A DNA stretch of 64,000 nucleotides from an uncultured Allomuricauda sp. (GCF_947499585.1 NZ_CANMOO010000004.1:62001-126000); one strand, 5' to 3'; positions 46,330-54,587 are shown, numbered from the stretch's first letter. Program-made: numbers and translations. Notes: a model not told the origin generated them from the letters alone.

Positions 46330-46938
46330 ATGAATAAGAAGAGTGTTTTTAATCCAGAACGACAGCAAGATGACCTTTCCAGTAAAATAATTACTGGCTT
46401 GGAACGTATATCACAAGCTTTTAAAGCGCTTTTGTGGGAAAAGGCAAAGCAACTGGGTCTGAGTCCTATTCAGATTCAAATTTTGATTTTTGTTGCTTAT
46501 CATAAAAGTGAATTCAACAATGTGAGCTTTTTGGCGCATGAATTTAACATAACCAAACCCACTATCAGCGATGCCATAAGGGTATTGGATAAAAAAGGAT
46601 TTATTATCAAAGATTATTCATCAGCCGATAATCGAAGCTATTCTATCTTACTTTCAAGTTTGGGAAAAGAGATTGTTTCAAAAACAGAACATTTTGCAAA
46701 TCCATTGGTAGACCAGTTGGATGCTGTAAAGGTTGAAGAAAAGGAAAACTTGTTCAAGACATTGAGCAAGTTAATTTATCAAATGAATCAAACAGGTGTT
46801 TTAACGGTGCAACGCATATGCTTTGGGTGCAAGTTTTATCAGAAAACAGCAGCTAATCACTATTGTCATTTGTTGGAGAAACAATTAAAGCATTCAGATA
46901 TTCGGCTTGATTGTGTTGAGTTTGAAGAAAAATCATGA
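46330..46938 (+). CDS. MarR-family regulator with C-terminal cysteine cluster
   Basis: 202 residues from the ATG at 46330 (MNKKSVFNPERQQ); an upstream in-frame start at 46252 would run through the terminator hairpin and is rejected. Winged helix about 30-130 (SFLAHEFNITKPTISDAIRVLDKKGFI). The C-terminus has four cysteines: CFGC, then HYC and LDC, an arrangement that could bind zinc or act as a thiol switch. It overlaps the Crp/Fnr gene by 4 bases. The palindromes with TTAGGA/TCCTAA half-sites around this group are candidate targets. Confidence 0.88.
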   Translation: MNKKSVFNPERQQDDLSSKIITGLERISQAFKALLWEKAKQLGLSPIQIQILIFVAYHKSEFNNVSFLAHEFNITKPTISDAIRVLDKKGFIIKDYSSADNRSYSILLSSLGKEIVSKTEHFANPLVDQLDAVKVEEKENLFKTLSKLIYQMNQTGVLTVQRICFGCKFYQKTAANHYCHLLEKQLKHSDIRLDCVEFEEKS

Positions 46939-47531
46939 TTTCGGAAGCGCTATTGAAAAAATACGGAGCAGAGCAAGTGCAGCTCAAAAAAAGAGAGGTG
47001 CTTTTTGGAATTGATACGGTACCTCGATATTATTTTCAGGTTATCTCGGGTAAAATAAAGATGAATAACTTTAATGAGGATGGCAAGGAGTTTATACAAG
47101 GTATATTTTCTGAAGGGTCAAGTTTTGGAGAACCTCCCCTGTTTGCAGAATTGGCTTACCCGGCATATGCCGAAGCGGTAGAGGATAGCACGGTATGGAA
47201 GCTTGAAAAGAAAAGTTTTTTTCAATTACTTAAAGAAAACCCAGATACGCACTTGGCATTAACTAAAGTGTTGGCGGGTAGGTTACACTATAAAGCTACT
47301 ATGGTGGCCGAGATTTCTTCTGAAAGCCCAGAACATCGACTGTTAAAACTCATTGATTACTTCAAAATTCATATCCATAAATTACCTGAAGATGAACCGT
47401 ACCTGGTAGAGTTGTCTAGACAACAAATGGCAGATCTTACCGGCCTTAGGGTGGAAACAGTTATCCGAGCCATTAAATCTTTAGAGAAGAAAAATATAGT
47501 TCAGCTTAAGTCTCATAAAATAGTTCGGTAG
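46935..47531 (+). CDS. Crp/Fnr-family transcriptional regulator
   Basis: 198 residues: cyclic-nucleotide-like barrel about 10-115 and a C-terminal helix-turn-helix whose recognition helix reads TGLRVETVIRAIKSL, with the E-T-V-x-R pattern that contacts TGA half-sites. There is not one cysteine, so it cannot hold the Fe-S cluster of FNR; NO or redox sensing by a heme (as DNR) is possible but unproven. Translationally coupled to the MarR gene. A TTTATGA-N6-TCATAAA site begins 24 bases after its stop. Confidence 0.92.
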   Translation: MISEALLKKYGAEQVQLKKREVLFGIDTVPRYYFQVISGKIKMNNFNEDGKEFIQGIFSEGSSFGEPPLFAELAYPAYAEAVEDSTVWKLEKKSFFQLLKENPDTHLALTKVLAGRLHYKATMVAEISSESPEHRLLKLIDYFKIHIHKLPEDEPYLVELSRQQMADLTGLRVETVIRAIKSLEKKNIVQLKSHKIVR

Positions 47532-47554
47532 AAATTTTATCTACGACAAGCTCC

Positions 47555-47574
47555 TTTATGATTTAAGTCATAAA
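47555..47574 (+). promoter_or_regulatory. Crp/Fnr-type binding site
   Basis: Perfect inverted arms TTTATGA and TCATAAA separated by six bases contain TGA-N6-TCA, the Crp/Fnr half-site geometry. The centre is about 43 bases upstream of the start predicted from the -7 box at 47595-47602, close to the -41.5 of class II activation. Confidence 0.6.
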
Positions 47575-47594
47575 AATGAACGTTCTATCTAGAA

Positions 47595-47602
47595 TAATTT
47601 TG
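47595..47602 (+). promoter_or_regulatory. Candidate -7 box for the membrane protein-globin pair (TAATTTTG)
   Basis: Exact TAnnTTTG match 29 bases before the ATG at 47631. The usual -33 TTG is missing, as expected of an activator-dependent promoter. Confidence 0.5.
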
Positions 47603-47630
47603 TTTCATAATATGACAAATGACATATATT

Positions 47631-47912
47631 ATGGAGCTTTATTCGAAAGGTTTGCAAGAATTTAAAAGAAGTATCAATGGATATTCCCCAATATTCATAA
47701 TAGGTCAAAGCTGTTTAGGTTCTGTGGCAGCAATGTATATTTTAATAAATGGGGCATCCGCCATTCAAATGTTCCAGTTGTTTCTGGTTACCATAGCATG
47801 TATGGGTTTTAACGCAGCTGTGCTGTCCCAACAGAGCCCCAAAACTGTGTTTAATCTTTTTATTGTTAGTGTTGTTCTCAGTACCGTGGTATTAATATTA
47901 AATTTGCTGTAA
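47631..47912 (+). CDS. Small inner-membrane protein of unknown function
   Basis: 93 residues from ATG 47631 (an ATG at 47619 would add four). Three hydrophobic segments: about 19-38, 43-61 and 70-91. No signature recognised. It is one base upstream of the globin start, and both follow an Fnr-type site, so it probably acts with the globin. Confidence 0.75.
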   Translation: MELYSKGLQEFKRSINGYSPIFIIGQSCLGSVAAMYILINGASAIQMFQLFLVTIACMGFNAAVLSQQSPKTVFNLFIVSVVLSTVVLILNLL

Positions 47913-47913
47913 T

Positions 47914-48315
47914 ATGGCAAGAGTGAAAATAGAAACGCGTAAGGAGGTTCAATTATTGGTGACCCAGTTTTACGAAAAAGTAAGAGAGGACGCTGAGATT
48001 GGACATTTTTTTAATGAAACCGTAGATGACTGGCCAGCACATATGGACAAATTGGTAGATTTTTGGGAAACTAACTTATTTTTTGTTCAGAAGTATAAAG
48101 GAAACCCTTTGATGGTCCACGCAGAGTTAGATGAAAAAATGAACCACGAAATTTCTAATTATCATTTTGGAATTTGGTTGCGTCATTGGATTGAAACTAT
48201 AGATACCAATTTTGTGGGCGAAAATGCAGAAAAAGCAAAACAAAGAGCCCGAAATATAAGCGTAAGAATGTTCATGACTATTTTTGAACATCGAAAACGC
48301 TTGTCTTCCAATTAG
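47914..48315 (+). CDS. Group III truncated hemoglobin
   Basis: 133 residues with the group III pattern: FYEKVREDAEIGHFF on the A/B helices, WPAHMDKLVDFWETNLF, then NPLMVHAELDEKMNHEISNYHFGIWLRHW, where His84 (HFGIWL) is the likely proximal heme ligand. Known relatives such as Campylobacter Ctb bind O2 and NO and are controlled by the Crp/Fnr protein NssR under nitrosative stress. The same pairing of a Crp/Fnr gene and site with the globin is seen here. Confidence 0.92.
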   Translation: MARVKIETRKEVQLLVTQFYEKVREDAEIGHFFNETVDDWPAHMDKLVDFWETNLFFVQKYKGNPLMVHAELDEKMNHEISNYHFGIWLRHWIETIDTNFVGENAEKAKQRARNISVRMFMTIFEHRKRLSSN

Positions 48316-48324
48316 AGAAGTTTT

Positions 48325-49755
48325 TTAGACGCGCTCACTCGCAAATTCTTCACAAAGTGCCAATGTCTCTTTAACATCTTCCAGTGTTGTTCTTGGGTTG
48401 ATCAGACACATTCGTAAAACTGTTTTTCCATGCAATACGGTAGTGACCAATAACGCTTTTCTGGAGGATACTACCTTTTCAGAAATATATTGATTGATAG
48501 CATCGAGTTCCTTTTTTGAATGCTTTTTTGCAATTGGATTATACCTAAAATTAATGATTGCCAAGGTTGCAGGAAAAACAACTTGCCAATATTTACTTGC
48601 TCGTAAAAGCGTTTCTACTTCTTCCGCCAAATCTATATTATATGTAATGGCATTTCTAAATTCCTTTAATCCATATGTTTTTAGGGACATGTAAAATTTG
48701 AGTGCCCTAAACCTTCTGGTGAGTTGAATGCCATGGTCATAAAAATTGATTTCAGAAGTATTTCCTTCAATATCCCTAAGATACTCGGGTTTTTCTGTGA
48801 AAGTATGGCTTAAATGTTTGTGGTTTCTTATTAAAAGACAACCCATTTCATATGGTTGAAAAAACCATTTATGAGGATCTACGGTCAACGAATCGGCTTT
48901 TTCAATACCTTTTAAAAGCTGTTTTCCCTTTGGAGATAAAATTGCTGCCGCACCATAAGCTCCATCAATATGAAACCAGATATCTTCTTTTTTACAAATT
49001 GTTGCAAGCTCAGAAATTGGGTCTATGGTACCAGTGTTTGTAGTGCCAGATGTGGCAATAAGGCAAAAAGGGTGAAGTCCTTCCAGTTTATCCTTTGCAA
49101 TACAGTTTTTAAGCTTATTTATGGCAAATTTAAATTCAATATCTGTTGGTATTATTCTAATCTGCTCTTTTTTAAACCCTAAAACCCGGATTGCCTTAAT
49201 GTTTGATGAATGCGCCTGATCAGAAAGGTATATTACCGCTTTTGAAAAATCTTCCCCACATTTAATTCTCCTAGCTGTGGTCAATGCGGTTAAATTTGCC
49301 ATGGAACCCCCGCTGGTAAAAATACCACCTCCTTTTTTTTGTGGAAACCCAAATATTTTAAGCAACCACTGTATGGTTATGATTTCCAGTTCTGCCGCAG
49401 CTGGAGATGCTACCCAACCACCAGAAAAAATATTAAAACCGGTTGCAAGGGCATCTGCCATTACACTTATATAATTACTTGGGCCCGGGACAAAAGAATA
49501 CGATTTTGGATGAGACATATCCGTGCTATTTGTCATCACTTTTTTCAAAACAAAATTGAGTACATCCAAGGGTTTAGACCCATTTTCTGGCGCTTCTTCT
49601 AAGAACAAAGAATCCATTTCTTCTCGGGATCCCTTAGCTACTGGAAGTTTGTTGTTTTGGGTATGGTAATGTTCCACTATGGCATCTACAACATGAGTGC
49701 CGTACGTTTTCATTTCTTCTTTTGATAGTTCTAAACTAGCGCGATCTTTGTTCAT
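48325..49755 (-). CDS. PLP-dependent group II decarboxylase
   Basis: 476 residues of the pyridoxal-dependent decarboxylase family (DDC type). FTSGGSMANLTALTTAR (about 142-158), WFHIDGAYGAA (PLP Asp) and DPHKW with Schiff-base Lys296 are present. The family includes aromatic amino acid, histidine, glutamate and 2,4-diaminobutyrate decarboxylases; length and motifs fit the aromatic/diaminobutyrate branch, but the substrate cannot be fixed. It is convergent with the globin gene and appears monocistronic. Confidence 0.88.
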   Translation of the reverse strand: MNKDRASLELSKEEMKTYGTHVVDAIVEHYHTQNNKLPVAKGSREEMDSLFLEEAPENGSKPLDVLNFVLKKVMTNSTDMSHPKSYSFVPGPSNYISVMADALATGFNIFSGGWVASPAAAELEIITIQWLLKIFGFPQKKGGGIFTSGGSMANLTALTTARRIKCGEDFSKAVIYLSDQAHSSNIKAIRVLGFKKEQIRIIPTDIEFKFAINKLKNCIAKDKLEGLHPFCLIATSGTTNTGTIDPISELATICKKEDIWFHIDGAYGAAAILSPKGKQLLKGIEKADSLTVDPHKWFFQPYEMGCLLIRNHKHLSHTFTEKPEYLRDIEGNTSEINFYDHGIQLTRRFRALKFYMSLKTYGLKEFRNAITYNIDLAEEVETLLRASKYWQVVFPATLAIINFRYNPIAKKHSKKELDAINQYISEKVVSSRKALLVTTVLHGKTVLRMCLINPRTTLEDVKETLALCEEFASERV

Positions 49756-49926
49756 AGAATCCTATTAACCCTGAACTGCAAAAGTACCGATTTGGATATT
49801 TGAATAGCATGATGTTTGACTTAAAATAATATTGAAAAAAGTTGTAGCCCAATTGAAACTGGAAAATGAGAAATTTGATTGTTTCAATACTCTAAATACC
49901 TTAATTTTATTCTGTAAGTATTAGTG

Positions 49927-50910
49927 ATGCATAGATTCTTTTTAATCATAGTTTTTCTCATCTGCGGATTCCAGGTTTCTGCTCAAGACGCTATTTTGGG
50001 TTTTGTTGATTTAGAAAACCCTGAGGAGTGGGAAACAGATGTACATCTAAGTAAATTGTCACTAAATAGTCTGGAAAAAGAGGGTGATCAAAAACCAGTG
50101 GCCATTGCCAAAATTAGAAAGGATGGTTCTTTTGCTTTCAATAAAAAATATATATCGGAATCAAATGAATTGTACAGACTTTCAATTAATCGGATTAGAA
50201 AAGTAATCAATGACACGGTAAAAAAGGAAGTGGACTTTATTCTTTCTAATAAAGACTTTATAAAATTTAAAAAAGGAAAACAACTGTTTGCCAATTTTGA
50301 AACCTCTAATCAAGCTCAACTGGAATGGCAAAAGTTCAAAAGCTTTGAATCAAATTTAGTTCGGCAATATGTGTCTTCAGAAGAAATGACGCAGCCTAGA
50401 AAGGGCTTTGTGAAAGATTCACTTCAGATACTGATGGTAAAATTGATTGGTATTAAACAATTGGAAAGCAAAAAATTGTTGGATACTGATATTGCCCAAA
50501 ATGAAACATATTACCTAAGCTTGCTCTCAGAATTACATGCAAGCGACTTGGACCCATCTGCCTATGCATTTCTAGAACGAAAATTGGCCTATTTAACCAA
50601 TATAGGCTTAGAAAGGGAATTGCAACAAAGCAGATGGATAAATTTCGGGCTATTTTTTATGGTTTTTATATTAGGTGTATTGGCTCTTAAAATGAAGAGA
50701 AGACAGCACAGATTGGCAATTTCTGAATTGAGCAAGCAGGAGAGAACTGTTCGTGGCCTTATTCTTCAGGGAAAAAGCAATAAGGAGATTGCAAATGAAC
50801 TTTTTATTAGCCTCAGCACAGTTAAGACCCATATTACCAGCATTTACAGCAAATTAAATGTTGCCAACAGGCAAGAGTTACTACAAAAGAGTACGGGTAC
50901 TAGTACCTAA
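49927..50910 (+). CDS. Membrane-tethered LuxR-type regulator with periplasmic sensor region
   Basis: 327 residues from ATG 49927. A signal peptide (1-19, ends VSAQ) is followed by a periplasmic region of about 210 residues with no family I recognise, one membrane helix (about 236-253, GLFFMVFILGVLAL), and a cytoplasmic LuxR helix-turn-helix (about 268-320, LSKQERTVRGLILQGKSNKE, then TVKTHITSIYSKLNV). It has no receiver or kinase domain, so signal passage would be direct across the membrane. An outer-membrane receptor gene follows within 70 bases. Confidence 0.88.
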   Translation: MHRFFLIIVFLICGFQVSAQDAILGFVDLENPEEWETDVHLSKLSLNSLEKEGDQKPVAIAKIRKDGSFAFNKKYISESNELYRLSINRIRKVINDTVKKEVDFILSNKDFIKFKKGKQLFANFETSNQAQLEWQKFKSFESNLVRQYVSSEEMTQPRKGFVKDSLQILMVKLIGIKQLESKKLLDTDIAQNETYYLSLLSELHASDLDPSAYAFLERKLAYLTNIGLERELQQSRWINFGLFFMVFILGVLALKMKRRQHRLAISELSKQERTVRGLILQGKSNKEIANELFISLSTVKTHITSIYSKLNVANRQELLQKSTGTST

Positions 50911-50975
50911 ATCAGACCTTGTATATTTCATAACAGCATTTTTCACACATTACTTTGCTTCAAAATTTTACTGTT

Positions 50976-53303
50976 TTGAAGTATTTGTATTGGGTTATCT
51001 TTTGTTTCGTGGTCTCATCAGCATATTGTCAAAATCAATATACTGTATCTGGAAAGGTAGTTGATGAAGGTGGCGATACAATACCTATAGGTGATGTGCT
51101 TTTGTATGATGTGAATCAAGACAATTTGATAAAATATACGCAATTGGTTGATGGAAACTTTCTATTGGAAGATCTTCCAGAAAGTGATTATCATTTAAAG
51201 ATTTCTGCACTTGGTTATCAAAACTTTGAAAAGACAATCCTTCTTAATCAAAGTGGGGAATTGCAAATCACATTAAAGGAAAGCACAACTAAGCTTGAAG
51301 AGGTCGAAGTGGTAGCTGCCAAAAATCCAATAACCAACAAAAATGGTAACTTAAAGATTGATGTTCAGAATCCGATCTTTTCTGCAATTCCGGATCCTTT
51401 GGACGTTTTGTCAAAGCTCCCAAATGTTCAAATATCGGCGAATAGGGAATCCATTTCAGTTATTGGTAAAGGAAATCCTTTAATTTACTTGGGAGGCCAG
51501 CGAATCAGTTTTGAAGAATTTACGACCTTGTCTGTAGATAACATAGATAGTATTGAATTGATTAACAATCCTTCTGCCAAATACGAGGCGGAGGGTAGAG
51601 CAGTGTTGTTGATCACAAGAAAGAAAAATTTACAAGAAGGTGTAAAAATGAATGCTAGTGAGACGGCTTCTTTCAGGAAAAATTTCAATAATTATTTAGC
51701 TACGAACGGGAGTTATTCCAGCGGAAAATGGGTTGTTCAAGGAAATTTTGCCTACAATGATTTAGGGCAATGGGAAAGCCATACGTTTGCGTTCAATATC
51801 CCGGAAGAAAATGTTTTTTCAGATTACTTGGTATTGATCCCATTGAATAAACGTAAACAAATAAATGGTGGGTTGGGTGTGTTCTATCCCCTAGAAAAAG
51901 ACGATTACGTTTCCTTCAATACAACCTTCAAACGACAAACGGATAAGGCTCCTATTGAAACGGAAACTTTTATTCAGAGTGAAGAGGGGGAAGACAATAT
52001 TGTTTCAGATTCCAAAAATGATAATACCAAGGATTATTTCAGCAGTAATTTTAACTATAATAAAAGCGTGGGCAAAAACTTTAATCTTTTTACGGGATTT
52101 CAGTACTCCTCTTTTAAACAAACCTTAGATACGGAAATCTTGAATAGTTTTAATGAAGGTGGATTTAATTTGGATGAAATTAGAGAGCAAGAATATAAAA
52201 TCAATTCTGTGGCATTTAGAATAGATTTAGAGCATAATATTTCAGATAATTTGAAATGGGAACTTGGTGTAAATCTTAATGAGGCGAGGGCAGACGCTTT
52301 TACCGAAATACAGGAAACAGAGGACAATGTGAGAACTATTTTTGATTTTGATTACAAAGAGCAACTGCACTCTACATATTCTACATTGTCTGGTAACATA
52401 AAAAATTGGATAGATTATAATTTGGGATTACGGGTTGAGTACAATAAAGCGGAGGGACAACTTAAAGATGAAGTTTCTCCTCTTATTGAGCGAGAGAACA
52501 CCAACCTATTTCCCAAAGCGGGTTTGAACATAAAACTAGATAGCACAAAAACCGTGTCTGTAAATTTTTCACGGAGTATCTCACGTCCAAGTTTTAGCGG
52601 AACGAGCACAATAAGAACATTCATCAATCCTTTTTTAGAAGCTGAAAACAATGTAAATCTTTTACCTACGTTGACCAATGAACTGTCAACCAACTTTCAA
52701 TGGAAAAACAAGTCTATCAATGCGACTTATTACCAAAATACAAATCCTGCATATTTCACAATCCAATATGATCAAGCGTTAGGAAGGGCCATTCTATCTA
52801 CAATAAATTTGGAAAAAGAATCTGTATTTTATCTTGGATTGACCCTGCCATTTTCCCATAAAAAATGGACCTCCACCAATACGATCAGTCTTAACTATAA
52901 CAAAATAGAAGACGATGCTGCTACTATAGGCAAGACAAACCCATATGTATATGCATATTCCAATCAACAGTTCAAAATTGGAAAGGATACTACAATTGCT
53001 TTTGGAGGGTGGTTGTTGACCAGAAGACAGGAAGGGATATTTAAGCGTAATAGTATGTTGGTGCTGGATGCGGCTATTACAAAAACACTGTTTAAAAAAC
53101 TAAGCTGTGCAATTCGTCTAAACGACATTACCAGAGCAATGAACTTTGAGGAGCAATATTCAATAAATGGTGTTGAAGCTAAAGGTGTTTATTTTACAGA
53201 TGCAAAAGAATTGGCATTTTCTGTAAAATATGTTTTTGGTGATACTAAGGACACTAAATTCAAAAACAAAGACGTAGATGAGAACCTAAAAAGGATAAAT
53301 TAA
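50976..53303 (+). CDS. Outer-membrane beta-barrel receptor (TonB-dependent receptor family)
   Basis: 775 residues if begun at TTG 50976 (MKYLYW, a proper signal peptide ending AYCQ); TTG 50955 would add seven. No in-frame ATG exists. A carboxypeptidase-regulatory-like domain (about 20-100, SGKVVDEGGDTIPIGDVLLY) precedes a plug-like region (LDVLSKLPNVQIS...GKGNPLIYLGGQRI, about 130-190) and a long aromatic barrel. It resembles the Bacteroidetes outer-membrane beta-barrel family close to TonB receptors. Ligand unknown; the adjacent LuxR-type sensor may control it. Confidence 0.88.
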   Translation: MKYLYWVIFCFVVSSAYCQNQYTVSGKVVDEGGDTIPIGDVLLYDVNQDNLIKYTQLVDGNFLLEDLPESDYHLKISALGYQNFEKTILLNQSGELQITLKESTTKLEEVEVVAAKNPITNKNGNLKIDVQNPIFSAIPDPLDVLSKLPNVQISANRESISVIGKGNPLIYLGGQRISFEEFTTLSVDNIDSIELINNPSAKYEAEGRAVLLITRKKNLQEGVKMNASETASFRKNFNNYLATNGSYSSGKWVVQGNFAYNDLGQWESHTFAFNIPEENVFSDYLVLIPLNKRKQINGGLGVFYPLEKDDYVSFNTTFKRQTDKAPIETETFIQSEEGEDNIVSDSKNDNTKDYFSSNFNYNKSVGKNFNLFTGFQYSSFKQTLDTEILNSFNEGGFNLDEIREQEYKINSVAFRIDLEHNISDNLKWELGVNLNEARADAFTEIQETEDNVRTIFDFDYKEQLHSTYSTLSGNIKNWIDYNLGLRVEYNKAEGQLKDEVSPLIERENTNLFPKAGLNIKLDSTKTVSVNFSRSISRPSFSGTSTIRTFINPFLEAENNVNLLPTLTNELSTNFQWKNKSINATYYQNTNPAYFTIQYDQALGRAILSTINLEKESVFYLGLTLPFSHKKWTSTNTISLNYNKIEDDAATIGKTNPYVYAYSNQQFKIGKDTTIAFGGWLLTRRQEGIFKRNSMLVLDAAITKTLFKKLSCAIRLNDITRAMNFEEQYSINGVEAKGVYFTDAKELAFSVKYVFGDTKDTKFKNKDVDENLKRIN

Positions 53304-54193
53304 CTCGTCAACTCAGTGAATAAACTCTCAAGGTTCTTATTTTTTCTGCTCAGCTGTAGCGTTTTTAATTTGTTGTCATGAGCAAAATCAAAAACGGCAG
53401 GTCTCATATCTTTTGAAGTGGCAAAGGTGATTTCATAGATAAAACCTCCAGTGTTCTTAACATGAGACACGTTGGGCAATTTGTTTAACAACACCTCTTC
53501 AACCCTATAGTCGAACTCCACTTCTATAATTTGTTCTTTTGCTTCACGGAGATCTTCCAATTTTTTATCAGCGACCAATTCTCCCTTGTTAATAATGATA
53601 ACACGATCACAGACGGCCTCAACCTCCTTCATAATGTGCGTGGAAAGGAGTATCGTTTTTTCTTTACCGATCTCTTTAATCAGTTTTCTTATTTCAACCA
53701 ATTGATTAGGGTCAAGCCCAGTCGTGGGCTCATCTAAAATCAATACATCTGGATCATGTAATAAGGCTGCTGCCAACCCAACACGCTGGCGGTACCCTTT
53801 GGATAACTGACCTATTTTCTTATGCGCCTCAGGCGCAAGCCCCGTTTGTTCGATCACTTCTGCAATACGTTCTTTGGAAACATTATATACATCGGCGTTA
53901 AAAGCTAGATATTCCTTTACATACATTTCTAAGTAGAGTGGATTATGCTCTGGTAAATAGCCAATACTTTTTTGAACCTCACGCTCAGACTTTAAAACAT
54001 CAAACCCATTTACCTCCGCATCTCCAGAATTGGCCTTGTAGTAGGTGGTTAAAACACGCATCATAGTGGATTTTCCAGCACCATTTGGACCCAAAAAACC
54101 AACGATCTCACCTTTTTTAATTGAAAAAGAAACATTGTTCAATGCTTTTTGCTTGCCAAAAGTCTTGGTGACGTTTTTTACTGTAATGGACAT
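53300..54193 (-). CDS. gldA: Gliding-motility ABC transporter ATP-binding protein GldA
   Basis: 297 residues: Walker A GPNGAGKST (about 35-43), Q-loop at YLPEHNPLY, signature LSKGYRQRVGLAAALL, Walker B VLILDEPTTGLDP and switch His in LSTHIMKE. The N-terminus SITVKNVTKTFGKQKALNNVSF and the overall length match flavobacterial GldA, which works with GldF and GldG; those genes are not in the window. It overlaps the receptor gene end by 4 bases in convergent orientation. Confidence 0.9.
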   Translation of the reverse strand: MSITVKNVTKTFGKQKALNNVSFSIKKGEIVGFLGPNGAGKSTMMRVLTTYYKANSGDAEVNGFDVLKSEREVQKSIGYLPEHNPLYLEMYVKEYLAFNADVYNVSKERIAEVIEQTGLAPEAHKKIGQLSKGYRQRVGLAAALLHDPDVLILDEPTTGLDPNQLVEIRKLIKEIGKEKTILLSTHIMKEVEAVCDRVIIINKGELVADKKLEDLREAKEQIIEVEFDYRVEEVLLNKLPNVSHVKNTGGFIYEITFATSKDMRPAVFDFAHDNKLKTLQLSRKNKNLESLFTELTS

Positions 54194-54218
54194 TCAAATT
54201 TATTTGAATTCAAAAATA
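54192..54218 (-). promoter_or_regulatory. gldA promoter with inverted repeat over the start codon
   Basis: On the minus strand TATTTTTG (54211-54218) is an exact -7 box only 18 bases before the gldA ATG. Between them ATTCAAAT/ATTTGAAT (54192-54209) is a perfect 8-bp inverted repeat around two bases, overlapping the ATG. Confidence 0.4.
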
Positions 54219-54407
54219 CGGTTTTAGATTTCTCAATCTACGTTGGTTATCTCATTTTGAAATAGTAAACTAATCTATTGTGTCATTCCTATAGAATTTG
54301 AAAAATCCTGAAATATTATGAATTCTTAAAAAAAGGATATTTCTACAAAGTAATATTCAACAAATCTGCGCATTTTGCTAAAAATCGAAAAAATTTTGGG
54401 TTTAGCT

Positions 54408-54436
54408 TTTGTTTTTCAATTGAATACCTATCTTAG
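54408..54436 (+). promoter_or_regulatory. Candidate promoter of the aromatic operon leader
   Basis: TTTG (54408-54411) and TATCTTAG (54429-54436, one mismatch to TAnnTTTG) are 17 bases apart, just upstream of the leader peptide. I see nothing else of note from 54219 to 54407. Confidence 0.4.
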
Positions 54437-54454
54437 CCCAAGAATTACAACAAA

Positions 54455-54526
54455 ATGACAAAAACGTATTTCTGGAACGGTTTTTATTTCTACTTCTTTT
54501 TTAAAAGAGGTACGGGACTGTTCTAA
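54455..54526 (+). CDS. Aromatic-rich leader peptide of the prephenate dehydratase operon
   Basis: A 23-codon frame with seven Phe, three Tyr and one Trp codon, most in a block at 54467-54502 (YFWNGFYFYFFF). Stop TAA at 54524. The gene is too short for ordinary gene calling. It precedes a hairpin-plus-T9 terminator and the genes for phenylalanine and tyrosine synthesis. Known leader peptides of phe, trp and his operons work by ribosome stalling on codons for the end product, and the composition here fits sensing of Phe and Tyr charging. Confidence 0.88.
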   Translation: MTKTYFWNGFYFYFFFKRGTGLF

Positions 54527-54584
54527 ATATACACTAAGTATAAGAAACACATAAGGTCCCGATATATATCGGGACTTTTTTTTT
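54513..54584 (+). promoter_or_regulatory. Transcription attenuator of the aromatic amino acid operon
   Basis: Terminator: the perfect 20-bp palindrome GTCCCGATAT plus its complement (54556-54575) followed by nine T, ending four bases before the first gene's ATG. Antiterminator: CGGGAC (54513-54518) in the leader frame can pair with the terminator's 5' arm GTCCCG (54556-54561). A hairpin TTCT-aaa-TATAC / GTATA-AGAA (54521-54546) folds between them. A ribosome at the leader stop would mask both, favouring termination; one stalled at early aromatic codons would leave them free. Confidence 0.85.
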
Positions 54585-54587
54585 ACA

